Source of the DNA: Pomphorhynchus laevis
Taxonomy: Eukaryota; Acanthocephala; Palaeacanthocephala; Echinorhynchida; Pomphorhynchidae
NCBI GenBank assembly: GCA_012934845.2
Contig: WNNJ02001757.1
Span: forward strand, 1-64,000
Length of the DNA stretch: 64,000 bases
Direction of reading: 5' to 3'
The translations under genes and the position numbers were made by a program. Within the stretch, counting starts at the first letter, position 1. Each line of letters opens with the position of its first letter. Below the pieces are notes generated by a model. That model was not told the DNA's origin. It made no database searches and worked only from the letters and a program-made list of their open reading frames with translations. This document shows positions 1 to 32,860 of the stretch, piece after piece.

Positions 1-40
<40 letters not shown>
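1..40. repeat. (AT)n microsatellite
   Basis: Uninterrupted AT dinucleotide run at the window edge; it may extend further left. Confidence 0.97.
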
Positions 41-43
<3 letters not shown>

Positions 44-175
44 GTTTCGGCCCCTAACTCCTCTACCCAACATAGCAGCAAGGCCAAATACATGCTAATG
101 ATGTATTTTCTCTGATAAAACTATCTAGTATCTTATTCTAATACAAAGTATATTATTTATTATCCATCCAAAATA
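41..175 (+). repeat. End of dispersed AT-rich repeat family N1
   Basis: Carries the family's right-hand block: AGGTTTCGGCC, then CAACATAGCAGC, then ATGCTAATGA followed by GTATTTTCTCTGATAA. The same block is at 9210-9300, and in reverse near 16075-16190. Only this end is present; the left end would be in or beyond the AT run. No coding potential, so probably a non-autonomous DNA transposon fragment. The class is inferred only. Confidence 0.55.
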
Positions 176-1617
176 ATTTGACACTTAAGAGTTTAAATTG
201 ATTTTTAATATTATTGTGTTGATTGATATATTTTACTATTTTCTGCTTGATGTTATTTTTATAGTATCCCAGTTTAAAATATGTATCTATTAAATCATTT
301 AAATGATTTTGAAGAAAGGCAATATCGTTACAAATTTTCTCAATTCTTAAAATTTCATCATTTAATGTATTATATTTTAATTATATGGTATGCATGAATG
401 CTCATGCAAAAATATGTTTCTTGTAAATTCTAATTTATAGTTAGATTCAAATTGGTTTGAATAGTTAAATTTAATTTAATTAAATTTAAATTAGTTTTTC
501 TTTCATACTTTTACTTATATTAGTTATATAAACTTATATTAGTTTTACTCAAATGTTTTCGAACGTGAAAAAGCTAAAAATCGCTTACTTAACAAACTCA
601 ATAACTTATTGACCGCTCTAAGGAGATCCAGCTTCTTTGGGCAATTTATTTTTGGTGCTAGCCATTAAAATATTGATGTTTTTAGCGATAAATTAATAGG
701 CAGAATTTAAATGTTTTCTTAACGACTAAACTGTTTATTTATTAAAAATTACGAAACATGTTTGATGGCGATCTGTTATCGATCAATATTACTGAAAATG
801 AGGAAAAAATTGGATTTGATATAATTCTACCTTTCAAAAATACTGTTTAATAAAATATTAACTTGAAATGAGGCAACACATTTTATTTGATATGTACTTA
901 AACTTTAAATTATACTGCATGTGAAAAGGAAGCCGAACTCCATAGATAAATTCAATTTTTACCAATTGACCCTTTATATCTTGTTTCGAAGAAATTATAG
1001 TTTTTATCTTATTTTAAACTAGTAAGTGCACTATTGTAAATAAAATCTTCTACATTTTGGATGCTTGGTTATGTGTTTGAATACAAAATACTATATACTT
1101 AAAGTATATAAATACTATATACTTAAAATAAAAGAGGATTTGTTATTTAAAAATATCTTTTAACTTCACTGTTAAATATTTTCTCACATAAATCTAAAAA
1201 GAACTTTTAATTGAATTTTGTTCAAAATGTTATGCACAGAAACCTTTTTCATTCAATACATTATACTACAATTCAAATTAGCAATGACAAAAAAGACTAA
1301 ATAAGGGAAACTTAATTAAAAACCATAATGTCCGGCAAGATTCTTTTCCAAAATATAATCCCAATTTTGGTAAGCATTCCAAAATAAAAACAAATGGAAT
1401 CTGCTAGAATTTGTTATAAATCGATTGCTCACTCATATCAGATCAGATAACCGAGTCTACGTATTTTATGCGATATATAAATAAAGATAAATAATAAACA
1501 ATTATATAATATTTTATACTATATATAATTAATTATACATAATTAATATAATTAAAATATAATTATTTATATACAATTAAATAAATAATATTTAATTATA
1601 TATTATAATATATAATT
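176..1617. other. AT-rich non-coding stretch
   Basis: No supported gene. Near 1436-1530 is the left-end block of repeat family N1 (CAGATAACCGAGTCTACG, then an AT-rich run). The rest shows only simple AT-rich sequence. Confidence 0.5.
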
Positions 1618-1960
1618 TATATTTACACCACTAGAACAGCTAAATGGATGTAACATTGAATCGCGATACAGACGCTTTGAGTTCAAATCTGATCAGCACC
1701 AATGTACGGAGTAAGCAGATAATAAGGGTCGAAACGTGATATGTAGGTCTGGGTCAGCAGCTGATTATGAGCACACCCCATGTTTATTAGTAGCGTCATG
1801 TTGTATCAAGAAAAGAAACGATACCTGTCAGTATAATATTGTGCCGCAATTAGAAGAATGAAAGCTGATGAAGCCCACCCAGACTGATTAGTAGCGTCCT
1901 GCTGTATCAAGAATAGGAACAATACCTGTGAGGATAATATTGTGCCACAACCAGAAGAAT
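1618..1960 (+). repeat. tRNA-headed SINE-like repeat, copy 1
   Basis: The head looks tRNA-derived: a degenerate A-box region (TGGATGTAACATTG) and a B-box-like GAGTTCAAATCTG about 30 bases later. The body carries GGGTCGAAACGTG, a TCAGCAGCTGATTATGAG segment and GATTAGTAGCGTC. The 3' part (AGTAGCGTC to GTGCCRCAA) is present twice, at about 1788-1855 and 1890-1955. Homologous copies are at 2101, 57333 and 57725. It is followed by a 125-base spacer and a second unit, an arrangement repeated at 57.3 kb. Confidence 0.7.
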
Positions 1961-2100
1961 TTTAGCTCACAGATGCATTCAAGTTAAATTAAAAACATTC
2001 ATTGCAAGTGACAGTATGAAAAACCAGTGATCCGGCTAGCGGATCTCATACATTACGTTGGTTTCTAATAAATCGTTAGAATATGATCCTCTTCCAAAAG

Positions 2101-2362
2101 TAATATACAGAAATGTATATTTACACCACTGGAGCAACCAGCCTAGTGGATATAGCGTTGTATCACGATACAGACGTCCTGAATTCGAAGCCGATCAGCA
2201 CCAGTGTACGGAGTAAGCGGGTAATAAGGGTCGAAACGTGAAATGTCGGTATGTGTCAGCAGCTGATGAGACCCGCCCAGGCTGATTAGTACCGTTCTGC
2301 TGTATCAAAAATAGGAACAATACATGCGAGGATAGTGTCTTGCCACAATCAGGATATTTAAA
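2101..2362 (+). repeat. tRNA-headed SINE-like repeat, copy 2 (tandem partner)
   Basis: The head reads AGCCTAGTGGATATAGCG, then CGATACAGACGTCCTGAATTC, close to a tRNA D-arm, anticodon arm and T-arm order. Core motifs GGGTCGAAAC and CAGCTGATGAGACCC are at about 2227-2280. It sits in tandem behind copy 1 with the same spacer sequence (AGCTCACAGATGCA...) found between the two copies at 57.3-57.9 kb. Confidence 0.72.
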
Positions 2363-3240
2363 TATATATAATATGTATTTATATATATTTATACATATAT
2401 TTTAATTATGGATTGAACATGAGAGAGTGAAATAAATGTCTTTTAAAATTTAGTATATAAAGCTGAATGCTATAAATAAGATAAAGTGTTCATACATCCA
2501 TTTATAATGTAAGTATCTCTCATAAATGAGGATGAACTATTCCACCCTTATGAAGAGTAAATTATTTTCTTAAATGTTAGCAGACATTTCGTTTTATGGC
2601 CTAATTGAGATTCTTTACGATTTGGTGTATTTTTTCGTTGACGTTTTGTTTTCCAACGCTAATATTCTGAGGCAATAACTTACAAACTCTTTGGTTATGT
2701 CATACTAAAATATCATGAAAAAATAGTAGTATCCCTCGTGTGATGTAATAATTCTTACCAGTTTAAAAGTGAACTTTGTTTCATGTGATGATGATTACGT
2801 TGAAAACAAATAAAAACAATAACGTATTAAATCATCTGAATTGTATTATTTCATCGTTTTCGGTAATTTGAAACTCAATGTTGAAGTTTTTAAAATTTTG
2901 ACTAATTTTTAAAAACTAGTCGAATTTTCGATAGCTGACTGCGCTAGCATCATTAGGATAAACAATACCGTAAAATTGTTGTACTGGTAATGCTATCAGC
3001 CTGCTATTTAATAAATGGAAATACTTTATTCTCTCGTGTTCAATCAATAATTCGCATAAACTTCAACATGGATCTTCAAATTATAAACACAATGCACTAA
3101 ATACAACACTGATGTAACAAGTTTTATAATTTTAAATTTATTTTATTTTATAATTATTTAATAAAAATTATTTATTATTTTAAGTAATTAAATAATTAAG
3201 TAAGCCAGTCCATAATTATAAAAACACAAACGCATTTCGA
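2363..3240. other. AT-rich non-coding stretch
   Basis: No gene or recognisable repeat is seen between the SINE-like tandem and the RTE element. Confidence 0.5.
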
Positions 3241-3246
3241 TAAAAG

Positions 3247-6001
3247 ATGCGCGTAGCATCCCTAAACATCAACACCCTTAATGGTAATACCGAGAAACTT
3301 GCGATGATGTTACGAAGAAGGAAAATCAGCGTATGTGTATTACAAGAGACAATGTGAATATGTGCAAAAGCCTACGACATGGAATGCAAACGCGGAAATA
3401 ACGATTACAAACTTTTCTACAACGGAAGCACTCGAACGCGATGTGGGATAGGTGTAGACATCTCCGAGCAGCTTCGTGATACTATAAAAGAGGTGAATCG
3501 CTATGGCGATAGACTAATAAAGATTACCATCGGTACTGTCGAACGAAGAATCCACATCTTCCTTGCTTATGCACCTCAAACAGGACAAAGCGATTCCGAG
3601 AAAGATGCATTCCAGGAGATGCTGAACATCCATACACGCAAAATTTCCGATGGAGATTATCTAATAATCGCAGGAGATCTCAATGTTATGTGGGCCAAAG
3701 CGCTGAAGTACATAATTGTCATGGGGGAAGGGATATAACCAGATAAGTAAAGACGGTGAGCGCATTGCTGACCATTTACAGTGGCGTAAACAAGTCGCAG
3801 GTATATTAAGTACTGTCCACTGTACATGACGTAAAGGTCCTGCCTTATTAGACGATATTAAACAGCATCGTCCCACAATTGTAGGTTTGAATATTCAACC
3901 GTCAAAGCAACATCAGGAAAAACGCACCGGCCCATCACCCATCAGGTGGTGACGACTCTACGAGAATGAGTCTGAAATGATAATTTGTATACAACTGCCT
4001 GACGTAACAGACCACCAAAACATATGGAACAAAGCCAAAAACAATATTAACATTGCCGCTAAGGAGACAATTGGTGCATTAAGCCCGGAAGACGCTATAT
4101 CAATCGTGATATCTGGCTTTGACAAATGAGGTAAAAATAAGGGTGCGTGAAAAGAAGCGACAATATCATGTCTTCCTCAATGACAAGACCACTGTAAATT
4201 GGCAGAAGTACCACACGGCCAAAAGTAAAGCGAAGAAAGCCGTGGCATCAGCGCGAGCTATTCATTATGAGGAGGTGAACAAGAAACTAGATACTCGAGA
4301 CGGCAAAAGGAACCTTTTCAGACTTGTCAAGCTCTGTCACGAACAAACATAGGACTTCCAAAAGTTCTACTAGGGTTAATGATACGGACGCCAAGCAAAT
4401 CGTGAATCAAGAAGCAGTTATAGAAAGGTTGTGTGTACTTTGAGGAAATCTGCACTGAAAAATTTCCCACCCTTTGATCACAAGCCCCAACAGTACTTGG
4501 CCCAGTACTTCCAATCAACACAGAGGAAATCGAGGAAGCGTTAAAGAGGACGAAGAAAGAAAAGGCGGCAGATCCGGATGATATATTAACCAAACTCTGA
4601 AAAACTAAGCTGGCGAACCTATTTAACAAAATTATTGAACAACATATGATACCTACTGATTTACAACATAGGAACACGATATCAATTTGGAAAAGGAAAG
4701 GCAACCAAGCCCAATGCACAAACTGCCGCCCTTTCAGGTTACTGTTGCGTACTATGAAGATATTCGAGCGAATTCTTGTCAAGTGTATACGTAAAGTCGC
4801 AAATTATAAGATCAATCATGCTGGTTTTGTCAAGGGATGCGGAACTACCGACGCCATATATGCCGCGCGGCTTCTGATTGAAAAGTACATGGATCAAGAC
4901 AAATCACTTTACATTGCCTTCCTTAACTTGGAAAAATCCTTCGATCGAGTTTCAAATGAGCTTATATGGCATGCGCTACGTCAACATCGAATCCCAAAGC
5001 AACTGGTTAAGTGAATCCAACTTCTCTACCACAGCCCAAGAAGCGGTTGGAGTATCTAAACCATTTCGAATCTCCGTCGGTGTTGACAAAGGGAGCATCC
5101 TTTCGCCACTTATGTTTATTCTGATCATAGATTCAATAACTAGCGACATTCAGCGTCAACCTCCTTACACCATATTATACGCTAACGATGTCTTCCTGGC
5201 TTCCGTCAGTAATGTCGACCTCATGCAAATAGCTATGGAATGACCGACTATCCCAGCATGATCTGCGTCTAAACATTAGGAAGACTCTGTACTTGACGAC
5301 GAATCCGAATGATACTAGCACGATCAATATCAACGGAAAAGACCTTCCATGGACCGAAAGTTTAAAATATCTCGGGTCGGTGCTCTCGACTGATGGTTAC
5401 CTGAACCATAAAATAACCGCAAGAATCAATACTACATGGATGAAGTGGCGTTCGACAACTGGCGTAATATGCGACTGGAAAATGAAAGATCATATAAAAT
5501 CGAATATCTATAGAAACATCATTCGTCCTGTCGCTTTTTACGGATTCAAATGCTTGCCTATCACAAAGGTTGCCGAACGTCGTCTCGCTGTAATGGAGGC
5601 TAAGATGCAACGATGAGCAAGCGGAATTTGTCTTCTAAAGCGAGTGCGTAATGATGATATTTATCGGCGGCTTGGTGTAATGTTTATAAGAGAGAAAATG
5701 CAAGAAGCTCGTCTACGAGCACACCAGGATTAGCAAATAGGCACACTCTACGAGCACACCAGGATTAGCAAGTGACCACACTCTACGAGCACACCAGGAT
5801 TCTCTTGCAAAGGCAGGTTTAAACATTCACATTGATGACAAACGTCCCAAAGGACAACCGAAACAGATTTGGTCTGACACGTGGGATAAAGACCTAAGGA
5901 ACAGTGGATTGCACCCGGAGTTAGCCTTTGATTCTGTTAAATGGAGGAAGCGTTCCATAGAAGACGACATCGCCAACACACAGGAAAAGACAAAAGAATA
6001 A
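3247..6001 (+). pseudogene. RTE-clade LINE, decayed (AP endonuclease + reverse transcriptase)
   Basis: Start ATG at 3247 opens MRVASLNINTLNG, the usual beginning of an RTE AP-endonuclease; IIAGDLNV near 3661-3690 is the worn GDFN motif. The RT part is in pieces: LNLEKSFDR and LIWHALRQHRIP at about 4920-5010, GSILSPLMF at 5092, and LYANDV at about 5180, where the catalytic YADD has become YAND. The C-terminal part (5293-6001) has YLGSVLSTDG, RRLAVMEAKMQRW, RPKGQPKQIWSDTW and ends at TAA 5999-6001. Several stops and frameshifts separate the pieces, so it is inactive. The tail at 6003-6045 is a short TTTATTAATTATTT-type repeat, as is typical of RTE elements. Confidence 0.9.
5713..5803 (+). repeat. 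35-bp tandem triplication inside the RTE element
   Basis: CTACGAGCACACCAGGATT recurs at 5713, 5748 and 5783, a period of 35 bp. It lies where RTE elements normally encode the conserved RLRWFGH-type segment. Since 35 is not a multiple of three, the expansion breaks the frame. Confidence 0.9.
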
Positions 6002-6059
6002 GGTTTATTAATTATTTTATTTATTAATTATTTTATTTATCATTTTATAATATTTATCT

Positions 6060-7080
6060 TCATCTGATGGTTTATACGATACAAACAAAATGTCTGTGTC
6101 GTATAAATTAATATAAATACATAAATTATACTAATTAATACAGTAATATAATCAATATATTTATCATATTAATTATGCTAACTAATATTTTAATATGATT
6201 ATTATATTATTTATTATAATTTACCATGTCTTAACTGTAAAGTAAAATATAGCATTTAAATCTACCAATAATTAAAGAATTTAAATATCAGTCTTATTAA
6301 ATGGACTCCCGGTAAATTCGATTGCCCATCATTTATAGAGCATTCAACCAGGTAATCACTACTATCGGTATCATCAAGAATGTTTAAAATGCCCATAAAT
6401 TAAGGATAAAGCATATAAAACGTAAATATAAGATATTTACGAATATTTTTAAATATTATATTTTTTTTAATATTTAAAATTCTAAAATCATTTACTAAAA
6501 TTATTGATAATTTACTAAAAATAATAAAGATTTTTGAATGTAATTTAAAGCAATGGTCTTGTCGAATGAGATCGTCTATCACATAGTGAATTAATTACTC
6601 TGATACATGCGATGGGAATCCAACTATTTGTTCATATTATGGCATACAGTGGCTATTGAAATCTTTAATTCTTAACAGATCGCAAAACAAGAATGTAACA
6701 CGTGAACACATTAGGAGTGTTCGTGCGCCCTCCAGAGTAATATTTCAGATACGATTCTGATAATAGTTAAGTTGGACATTTAGAATATTTTGATCAAAAT
6801 AGGCAATCATTATTAGCAAAAATTCACTGTCGATATATCTGAAATGAAATATATGATAAAACGTCAATTTACATAAAATGTTATTTATTGTTTTTATTAT
6901 TAAAAAAATAATAAAATACATTTTTATTTATTGTATTTTATTAATAAAATACAGTAATTATTTAATGAACTAGTTATTAATAAAAAGGAAATAAAACATC
7001 AAATATACTAAAATGGATATTAAAAAAAAACGATAATTTGTCAAATTTTGATACTTAGAATAATTATCAAATTAATAATT
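6060..7080. other. AT-rich non-coding stretch
   Basis: No supported gene. Short ORFs here are random AT-rich frames rich in Ile, Asn, Lys and Phe. Confidence 0.5.
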
Positions 7081-7084
7081 TTGA

Positions 7085-7710
7085 TAATTATATACTCTAC
7101 GAAAAAGGTTTAATCAAGCGCACAAAATCATGTTCTTCGAGGTAAATACTATAAAAACATCTAAAATTTTATAAATTTTTCTTAAAACAAATTTTCATTT
7201 ATTTTGAAATATTATTACTAAGGGATTGAATTGTTGCTATAAACGGTGTAAATGAATGATGATTGAAACGGCCTTTGGTATTGCAAAAGACCGGTTAATT
7301 TATGATATATGCACGATATTATGTCGGTAATCAAAATATAATCGTTTTAGAAATTGTATATGATACGGAAGAGTGCGAAATATTTGCGCTCGATATGGAA
7401 TTTGATAGGGAAAATATAGTAGATGAATGTATACAAAATATGCAAGTGTTCAACTTAATAGAACATTTACTCGTGTAGTCACTTAGCGTGTTAAAGAAAA
7501 GGATCAGCTTCAATCTTTATATTATCAAATATGTATATGCTCTAAGAAAAAGGTTTAATCAAGCGAATAAAATCATTTTCTTCAAGATAAATGCTATAAA
7601 AAGATCTAAAATTTTATGAATGTATACAAAATATGCAAGTGTTCAAATTAACATTTACTCGTTTAGTCACTTAGCGTGTTAAAGAAAAGGATCAACTTCA
7701 ATCCTATTTC
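7085..7710 (+). repeat. Composite local duplication
   Basis: Two pairs of direct repeats overlap. A block beginning GAAAAAGGTTTAATCAAGCG is at about 7098-7180 and again at about 7540-7620. A block beginning TGTATACAAAATATGCAAGTG is at about 7428-7515 and again at about 7620-7706. Copies are roughly 90% alike by eye. Confidence 0.8.
7256..7480 (+). pseudogene. Possible Harbinger-like transposase relic
   Basis: Two short peptides in different frames resemble the C-terminal part of HARBI1/PIF-Harbinger transposases. MIETAFGIAKDR at about 7261-7296 recalls the ER-x-FG-x-LK-x-R motif. RNICARYGI, continuing in another frame as MEFDRENIVDECIQ (about 7375-7440), recalls the C-x-LHNIC segment. The intervening stretch is short and frameshifted. 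The match rests on two brief motifs and could be chance. Confidence 0.3.
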
Positions 7711-27156
<19,446 letters not shown>

Positions 27157-28559
27157 CTAGAATATAAAAATGCAATTTCATAAAGTTTTGAAAGATTCTT
27201 AAATTACAGATATATTTTATAGCTACATAGAGAGAGGCACACTAATTAAAATATATTATTAAATTATAACAATTAAACAATTTAATTGAACAATTTAATT
27301 AAACAATTTTAATAAAGCGTTTGAATATTTATTTTTTAGACTTTTTATAATATTAGAATGAAGATGGTATTCTCAAATGAATTTAAAACAGTAATTTATT
27401 TGTATTTTAATTACATCACAAATACTATATAATATTATATTAAAAATATTAAATTTGTAATATATTAAATATGATATTCTATTATATGATAGAATATTTA
27501 TATATAAATATGTATATATATTCATATATAATATGATATCATATTATATAAATATAATATGTTATAATATATTAAATCAAGTTTATAATAAATTTAGTTT
27601 ACATTTACATAGGGGCGAACTAATAAATAAATTCGAATATACTTTAGAATAAGGGCCAGGGACTACAGAATTTTGTTGACAATTTTAATGTAGAATTACA
27701 GTAATTATTTTCTATTAAAGGATTTTTTACCTTGGACGCTTATATAAAGAGTAATTCATAATTTACGAAAAATTATTTTTTAGTTAAAATTTTGATTTTA
27801 ACTAAAAAAAATCGAATTTTTTTAAAATTTCGATTTAAAAAAATCGAAATTTAAAGGGAATAGGTTTTCAGGATCATAATTTCATATTTCATATTTTCAT
27901 GGCTGTTATTTGTCACGAAAAAATATTAAAAATTAATTTTTTTTTCAAATTTTTTGTGTTGTGACATATCAATTTTTGTTATTTTATTTTTTATATTTGA
28001 ATTATTAAAATTCAAATCATCTCTTAAATAAAGCTATTATGACCTTTTAGTATGTGCCTGACCACTCTATTATCAATCGTTTGGATAAAAAACATCACTT
28101 TCGGCACAATGTCGAAATTTTGAGAAAAGAATTATTTTTTAATAATTAAATAATTAGTATTTAATAATCTTTGCATTTTTTCTAACTCTGTGGAGAAACG
28201 TCCTAGGTTTAAAAAGCCAATAATGTAAAACAACCTTTTAAATTTTACATATAAATTCTTTATCAAATATACCCTAATTTCTGGGACTAAAATAATTATT
28301 TTTTAATTATCAAATAATTAGTATTTTATATTCTTTGATACCTATATATGTACCTATATACCTATATAGGTATATCAAAGATATACCTATATCTTTGATA
28401 CCTATATATGTAAGAAAACAGAGTTAAAATATAAAATCATATTCTTGGATTTATATATACATATACGATAATATACACATCATAAAATCTTAAGCACACA
28501 ACATTTTCGGAAGAGACTACTAACATTCAACGATTACATTTACCGATCAGATTCAAGAA
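27157..28559. other. AT-rich stretch upstream of PSMC5
   Basis: Should hold the PSMC5 promoter and any 5' UTR exon, but no promoter element could be supported. A nested palindrome of TATACCTATA/TATAGGTATA type lies at about 28335-28410. Confidence 0.4.
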
Positions 28560-31500
28560 ATAGAAAGAACGATTTTGGAAGAAATCGTTAAAATTATTGG
28601 TGACTGAAAAAAGTATAGGAACATACCATAAAATTATAACTGACCAAAAAACGTACAGGTTGAAAACGTACAGGTCCAAAATGGGCAAAAAGCAGCGTGT
28701 GTCGTCATCAATCGAAGTCTTGAACTATGAATCAAACCAAGTACAGTGTTCCAAACCCAAATGTGATATTTGGACATCAGTAACAGGTGCAACTCACTAC
28801 GTACCTTGATTCAAAAATCACAAAACAACCAAGTTTGCTCACATAATGATTATTCCTATAAAGATAAACCTATAAATAATATACTTTTTCAGAATAATTT
28901 ATGCCCTACCCTGCCAATGCAAAATGGAGCAGCACCTATTTCACCTTCCCCTGAAACAATTTAGGACATATCTCGCCAAGACAACATTGCGCATCTCCTA
29001 TAAGAATCAGAGCTACAGCGAATCAGAGCTGAAAGTCAACGGGCCAACAGCGCGTACATGTTGGAAGCCATGACAGCGGACTGCGCCTCTTCCGCTTTGT
29101 TGTAATACGTTTGTATTACTTGTATTATTAATTCATAAAAATTATATTGATATAATATTGTATTTTTAATAGTGTGCATACATATTTTTTTCTTATTTTA
29201 CGTAATTTCTTGTTTTTGCCTAAAGCACATGATCTTAATTCACATTAATATTATATTACTAAGATCAACAATTATCTAAGCAAAATAAAGATACACTCGT
29301 TGTAAAGCCAACTGAAACCATATCTTTACAAACACGATATTCAACTCCTTCAAATTACAATGTTCGAAAATGACGGACACATCCGATCCTCTATCTCAAC
29401 GCATTAATTTCATGAGCATGTCTTTCGATCAAGTAATAATTCTGTATTTCATCGTTATCCAATGACGGTATTAACAAACACTATCAATTCAGATGAAGGT
29501 CCGTAAGAGTTACTTCAGTCCAATTCGCTTTTATCCTCCAACTTAAGGCGATCAGAACGTGGCAAATATCAGTTTGAACGTAAACAATGTCTTCTGATAT
29601 CAAACGTAATTGAATCTTTATTACCAAACAATATCTTAAGAATATAACAATTACATTTGGTGTGTTAAGAATATCTTTGCCAGCATTCTTAGAAATATCA
29701 ACAATCTGAATCATCGAGTTATCAATCTATTCCGAGTATGTTCCAAAATAGCGAATAGTAAGCCGAGGCTTATCAAAGTCGTTTTTGTCAATTCAGCAAT
29801 GTGCTCAGCGGTTCTCAAAAACTCTTATTTATGAAGGGAACAAGTTTTAGTTTGTTTTCCGATCTGCCCCCCCCCAAAGATAGACGGAAACTTCAAGAGG
29901 CAAAAATTGAACTATATCGTAGTTGCATTGGTGAAACTGATTTAACCGTTAAAAATTTTACGATAGTGCGGCGCATCGTGTCGAGACGATTTACACTTTA
30001 CGGTATCACAACATCACAGGTGGGTATTGATTTTCATAAACCTTGCGCCGCTCTATCAAGCCAAATTGCTCTATGAGTGATCACCTGTTTGAATCCTTTA
30101 GGCTTGGCGGATCGCACACTCCTCGATCACCTACAACTCCTAACTCTCTGCCTGTAAAAGACAAAATACTATGCACAAATATACAAAGCCTACTGAACAA
30201 AACCGATGAACTTTTCGACTCAGCTGACACCAACAATGCTGATATTATTGTTCTTACGGAAACTTGGCTTAATCCATCTACGTGTAATGTGGAAATTTCT
30301 ATTGACGGATTTACCTTAACTCATGTCGAACGACTCAACCGTAGAGGTGGCGGTGTCCTCATTTATGTAAGAACTCCCGCATATGTTCAAGTTATAAAGT
30401 TTTCTTTTGATGAAAACAGCTTAAACGAATTACTATATGTCCTCATATGCTTTCCCGACTCTATATTTCTTCGACTCGGTATCTTACATCGATATCCTCG
30501 TTCGTCCACATCGCTAATACACAAATCAATCGATTAAAACTTCCGGAACTTCGATAACTTCATTGACCTCGGCGATTTCAACATGCCCTCTTTGATTGGG
30601 AATCATACTGCCCGTTGTCGAGTTGCGATGCAAAATCCATCGAAATTCTGAATTCCATTAATAATTTAAACTTTGTCAGCACATAAACACATATACTCGT
30701 TTCAGAGGATCTGCTTCATCCTTATTAGACATCTGTCTTAGTTCCTATCCCTAGATTGTACATATTTCTATCTACTACCACCAATTAGCAATAGTGGTCA
30801 TCAGGTTATTTTGATTACTCTATCTCAGGCAAAATCACCACATAAAAAAGCTCCTTCTAAAACTAAATAAATAAAGGTTTTGCTAACTATATACCTGATA
30901 AAAAATATAGAAATTAAAACATGCAGAAAACACAAATTAAATCAATTGTGCATTCCAGGCGTAGCCTTTCCTTTATCTTCCTCCTTATTATTACGACCTC
31001 AGGTCCAGAGGGATCTAAGCATTCCGGCCGCACAAGTGCGCTGCCTTCCGACTAAACCATTCAGAGTCTTTCAACCCCAAGAATCCAGTCGAGACGAACT
31101 ATGGTCAGTAATCTCGAGATGATAAGCTTGAGAAACCTTAGTATTTGCTCTGAGCAAATACTAAGCAAATTGAATCAAGTTTTAATCACATTCGTGATAC
31201 TATATAAAGGAAATAACGAATTGCTTTCTACAAGCTTTCCAACCGCAAAACGAATTTCCACCTCAAACTTCAGCAAATACAGTTCAGGCTAACCTGACAC
31301 CCGAAACCATTAACACAATTCATTTCCATATAAACGATATACTGTTTGAATTAAATAGACTACCTCGTTATACGTCTTGGGAACCTGACGATATCCCTAC
31401 CATACTATTCAGTGAATTAACGACTGCTGCCAATACTCTTTTGCTTATATTTCAACACTCAATGGCATTAAGTATTACTCCATCTGACTGGAATAAATCT

Positions 31501-32860
31501 ATTAGCAGGCCATTATTAAAAAAGGTGACCGAGACCTTGTCTTAAGTTATAGACCAATAGGTCTTACAAGCATAGTCTGTAAAATGATGGAGCGCATTAC
31601 TACGCGGTCTCTTTCAAATCCCTCGAACCTAATAGCATTCTCTGTAACAATCAACATGAATTTATACGTGGTCTTCTACAGTAACAAATCTAATTACTGC
31701 CCGTAATGGTTAGATTGACGCAAGGCAAACAAACTCAAATATTGATGTTATTTTCTTCTATTTGTCAAAGGCGTTCGATAGAGTAATCAACAGAATTCTA
31801 CTTGGTGATCTAATAAAATGTGATGTTGGTGGTTAAATTCTCGAGTGGATCCGCTCATTCCTCACTAACCGCATTGCTGCTGTAAAAATCGATGAATATA
31901 TGTCGACATGCATTCAATTTTTAAAAGGATTCTCTCAAGTTTCGTTTTAAGTCCCTTGTTGTTTAATGTTTATATAAAATATCTTTTTGGTACATTACAG
32001 AGTAGCTACTCAGTTCTCTACGCAGATGACTTGAAGATGTGAAGGACAGTTGACGACATAACATACACTGACCTCTTACAAGACGTAAATTGACAAAGTG
32101 ATTGATGTCGTAGTAAATGCTTACTGCTTAATCCAGACAAATGTATGCATCTTCACATTGGATTGGCTAAACATGTTTCTTTATACTCTATAGACGTGTA
32201 ACAATCAAAACTGTATTTAAAACGACCGATTTAGGCATCATTGTATCAAGTGGCCTCAAATCACGTTATTACGTTAGTTACACTTCGAGCAATTGCCTTC
32301 GCCTACTAGGTATGATGCGTAGATCCCTCGGAACTCTTGACACTAAATGCTTCCACCTTATTTTCAATACAATTATACACAGTCACATACTATACACCTC
32401 TTAGGTGACATACCCTCAACATAGAGGTGAATTGGACTATATGAGCAAGTTCTGAAGAAATCCACTCATCGTGTGCCCTCGTTAAGGAATGGTTTATACC
32501 TTGATAGACTCAAATTTTTAGGGGTCCAATTAGTAGACTTTAACGGTCTCTGTCCGATCCAAAGTACTCTTGTCGACATATCTTTAACCTAAGAAAATCT
32601 TCTCTTTTTCGAGGTAATCATGTTTCCTTGAAAAGTAGAATACGTCCAAAGACGAGTTGCGCTATGACCGGTGACAGAATCAAGGAAACGTGGAATATCT
32701 TGCCTGCATATGTCGTCTGGGCGACAACCGCAAAAATTTTCAAAACACGACTAAGGAGACATTTTAACAGATTATCTGTTTCGCTTTCTCTTTTTTCTCT
32801 TTATTAATTTTTCTGTTTTCGACTTCACAAGCAATGTGCTTACATGGTCGATGTATCTAT
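28560..32860 (+). pseudogene. CR1/Jockey-like LINE, family D, decayed
   Basis: ORF1 remnant at 28681 (MGKKQRVSSSIEV, then CSKPKCDIWTSV) has the first half of the PHD-like Cys cluster seen in LINEs A and E. At 29870-29990, PPPKDRRKLQEA and TDLTVKNFTIVRR match the RRM-like end of ORF1 in E. Endonuclease at 30150-30620: NIQSLLNKTDELFDSAD, VLTETWLNPS, RRGGGVLIYV. RT at 31290-32800: SYRPIGLTSIV-like, FYLSKAFDR, LYADDLKM at about 32018. Many frameshifts and stops; tail near 32860. Same domain order as E, so the same clade. Confidence 0.88.
31137..31165. repeat. Perfect hairpin inside LINE D
   Basis: CTTAGTATTTGCTC and its exact complement flank a single T. Confidence 0.93.

Noticed and set aside
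1618-2362. Functional tRNA gene in the SINE-like head
   Set aside because: The acceptor stem does not close and the A box is degenerate; only a tRNA-derived origin is supported.
28321-28420. Regulatory palindrome upstream of PSMC5
   Set aside because: It is a simple TATACCTATA-type slippage palindrome with no recognisable factor site.
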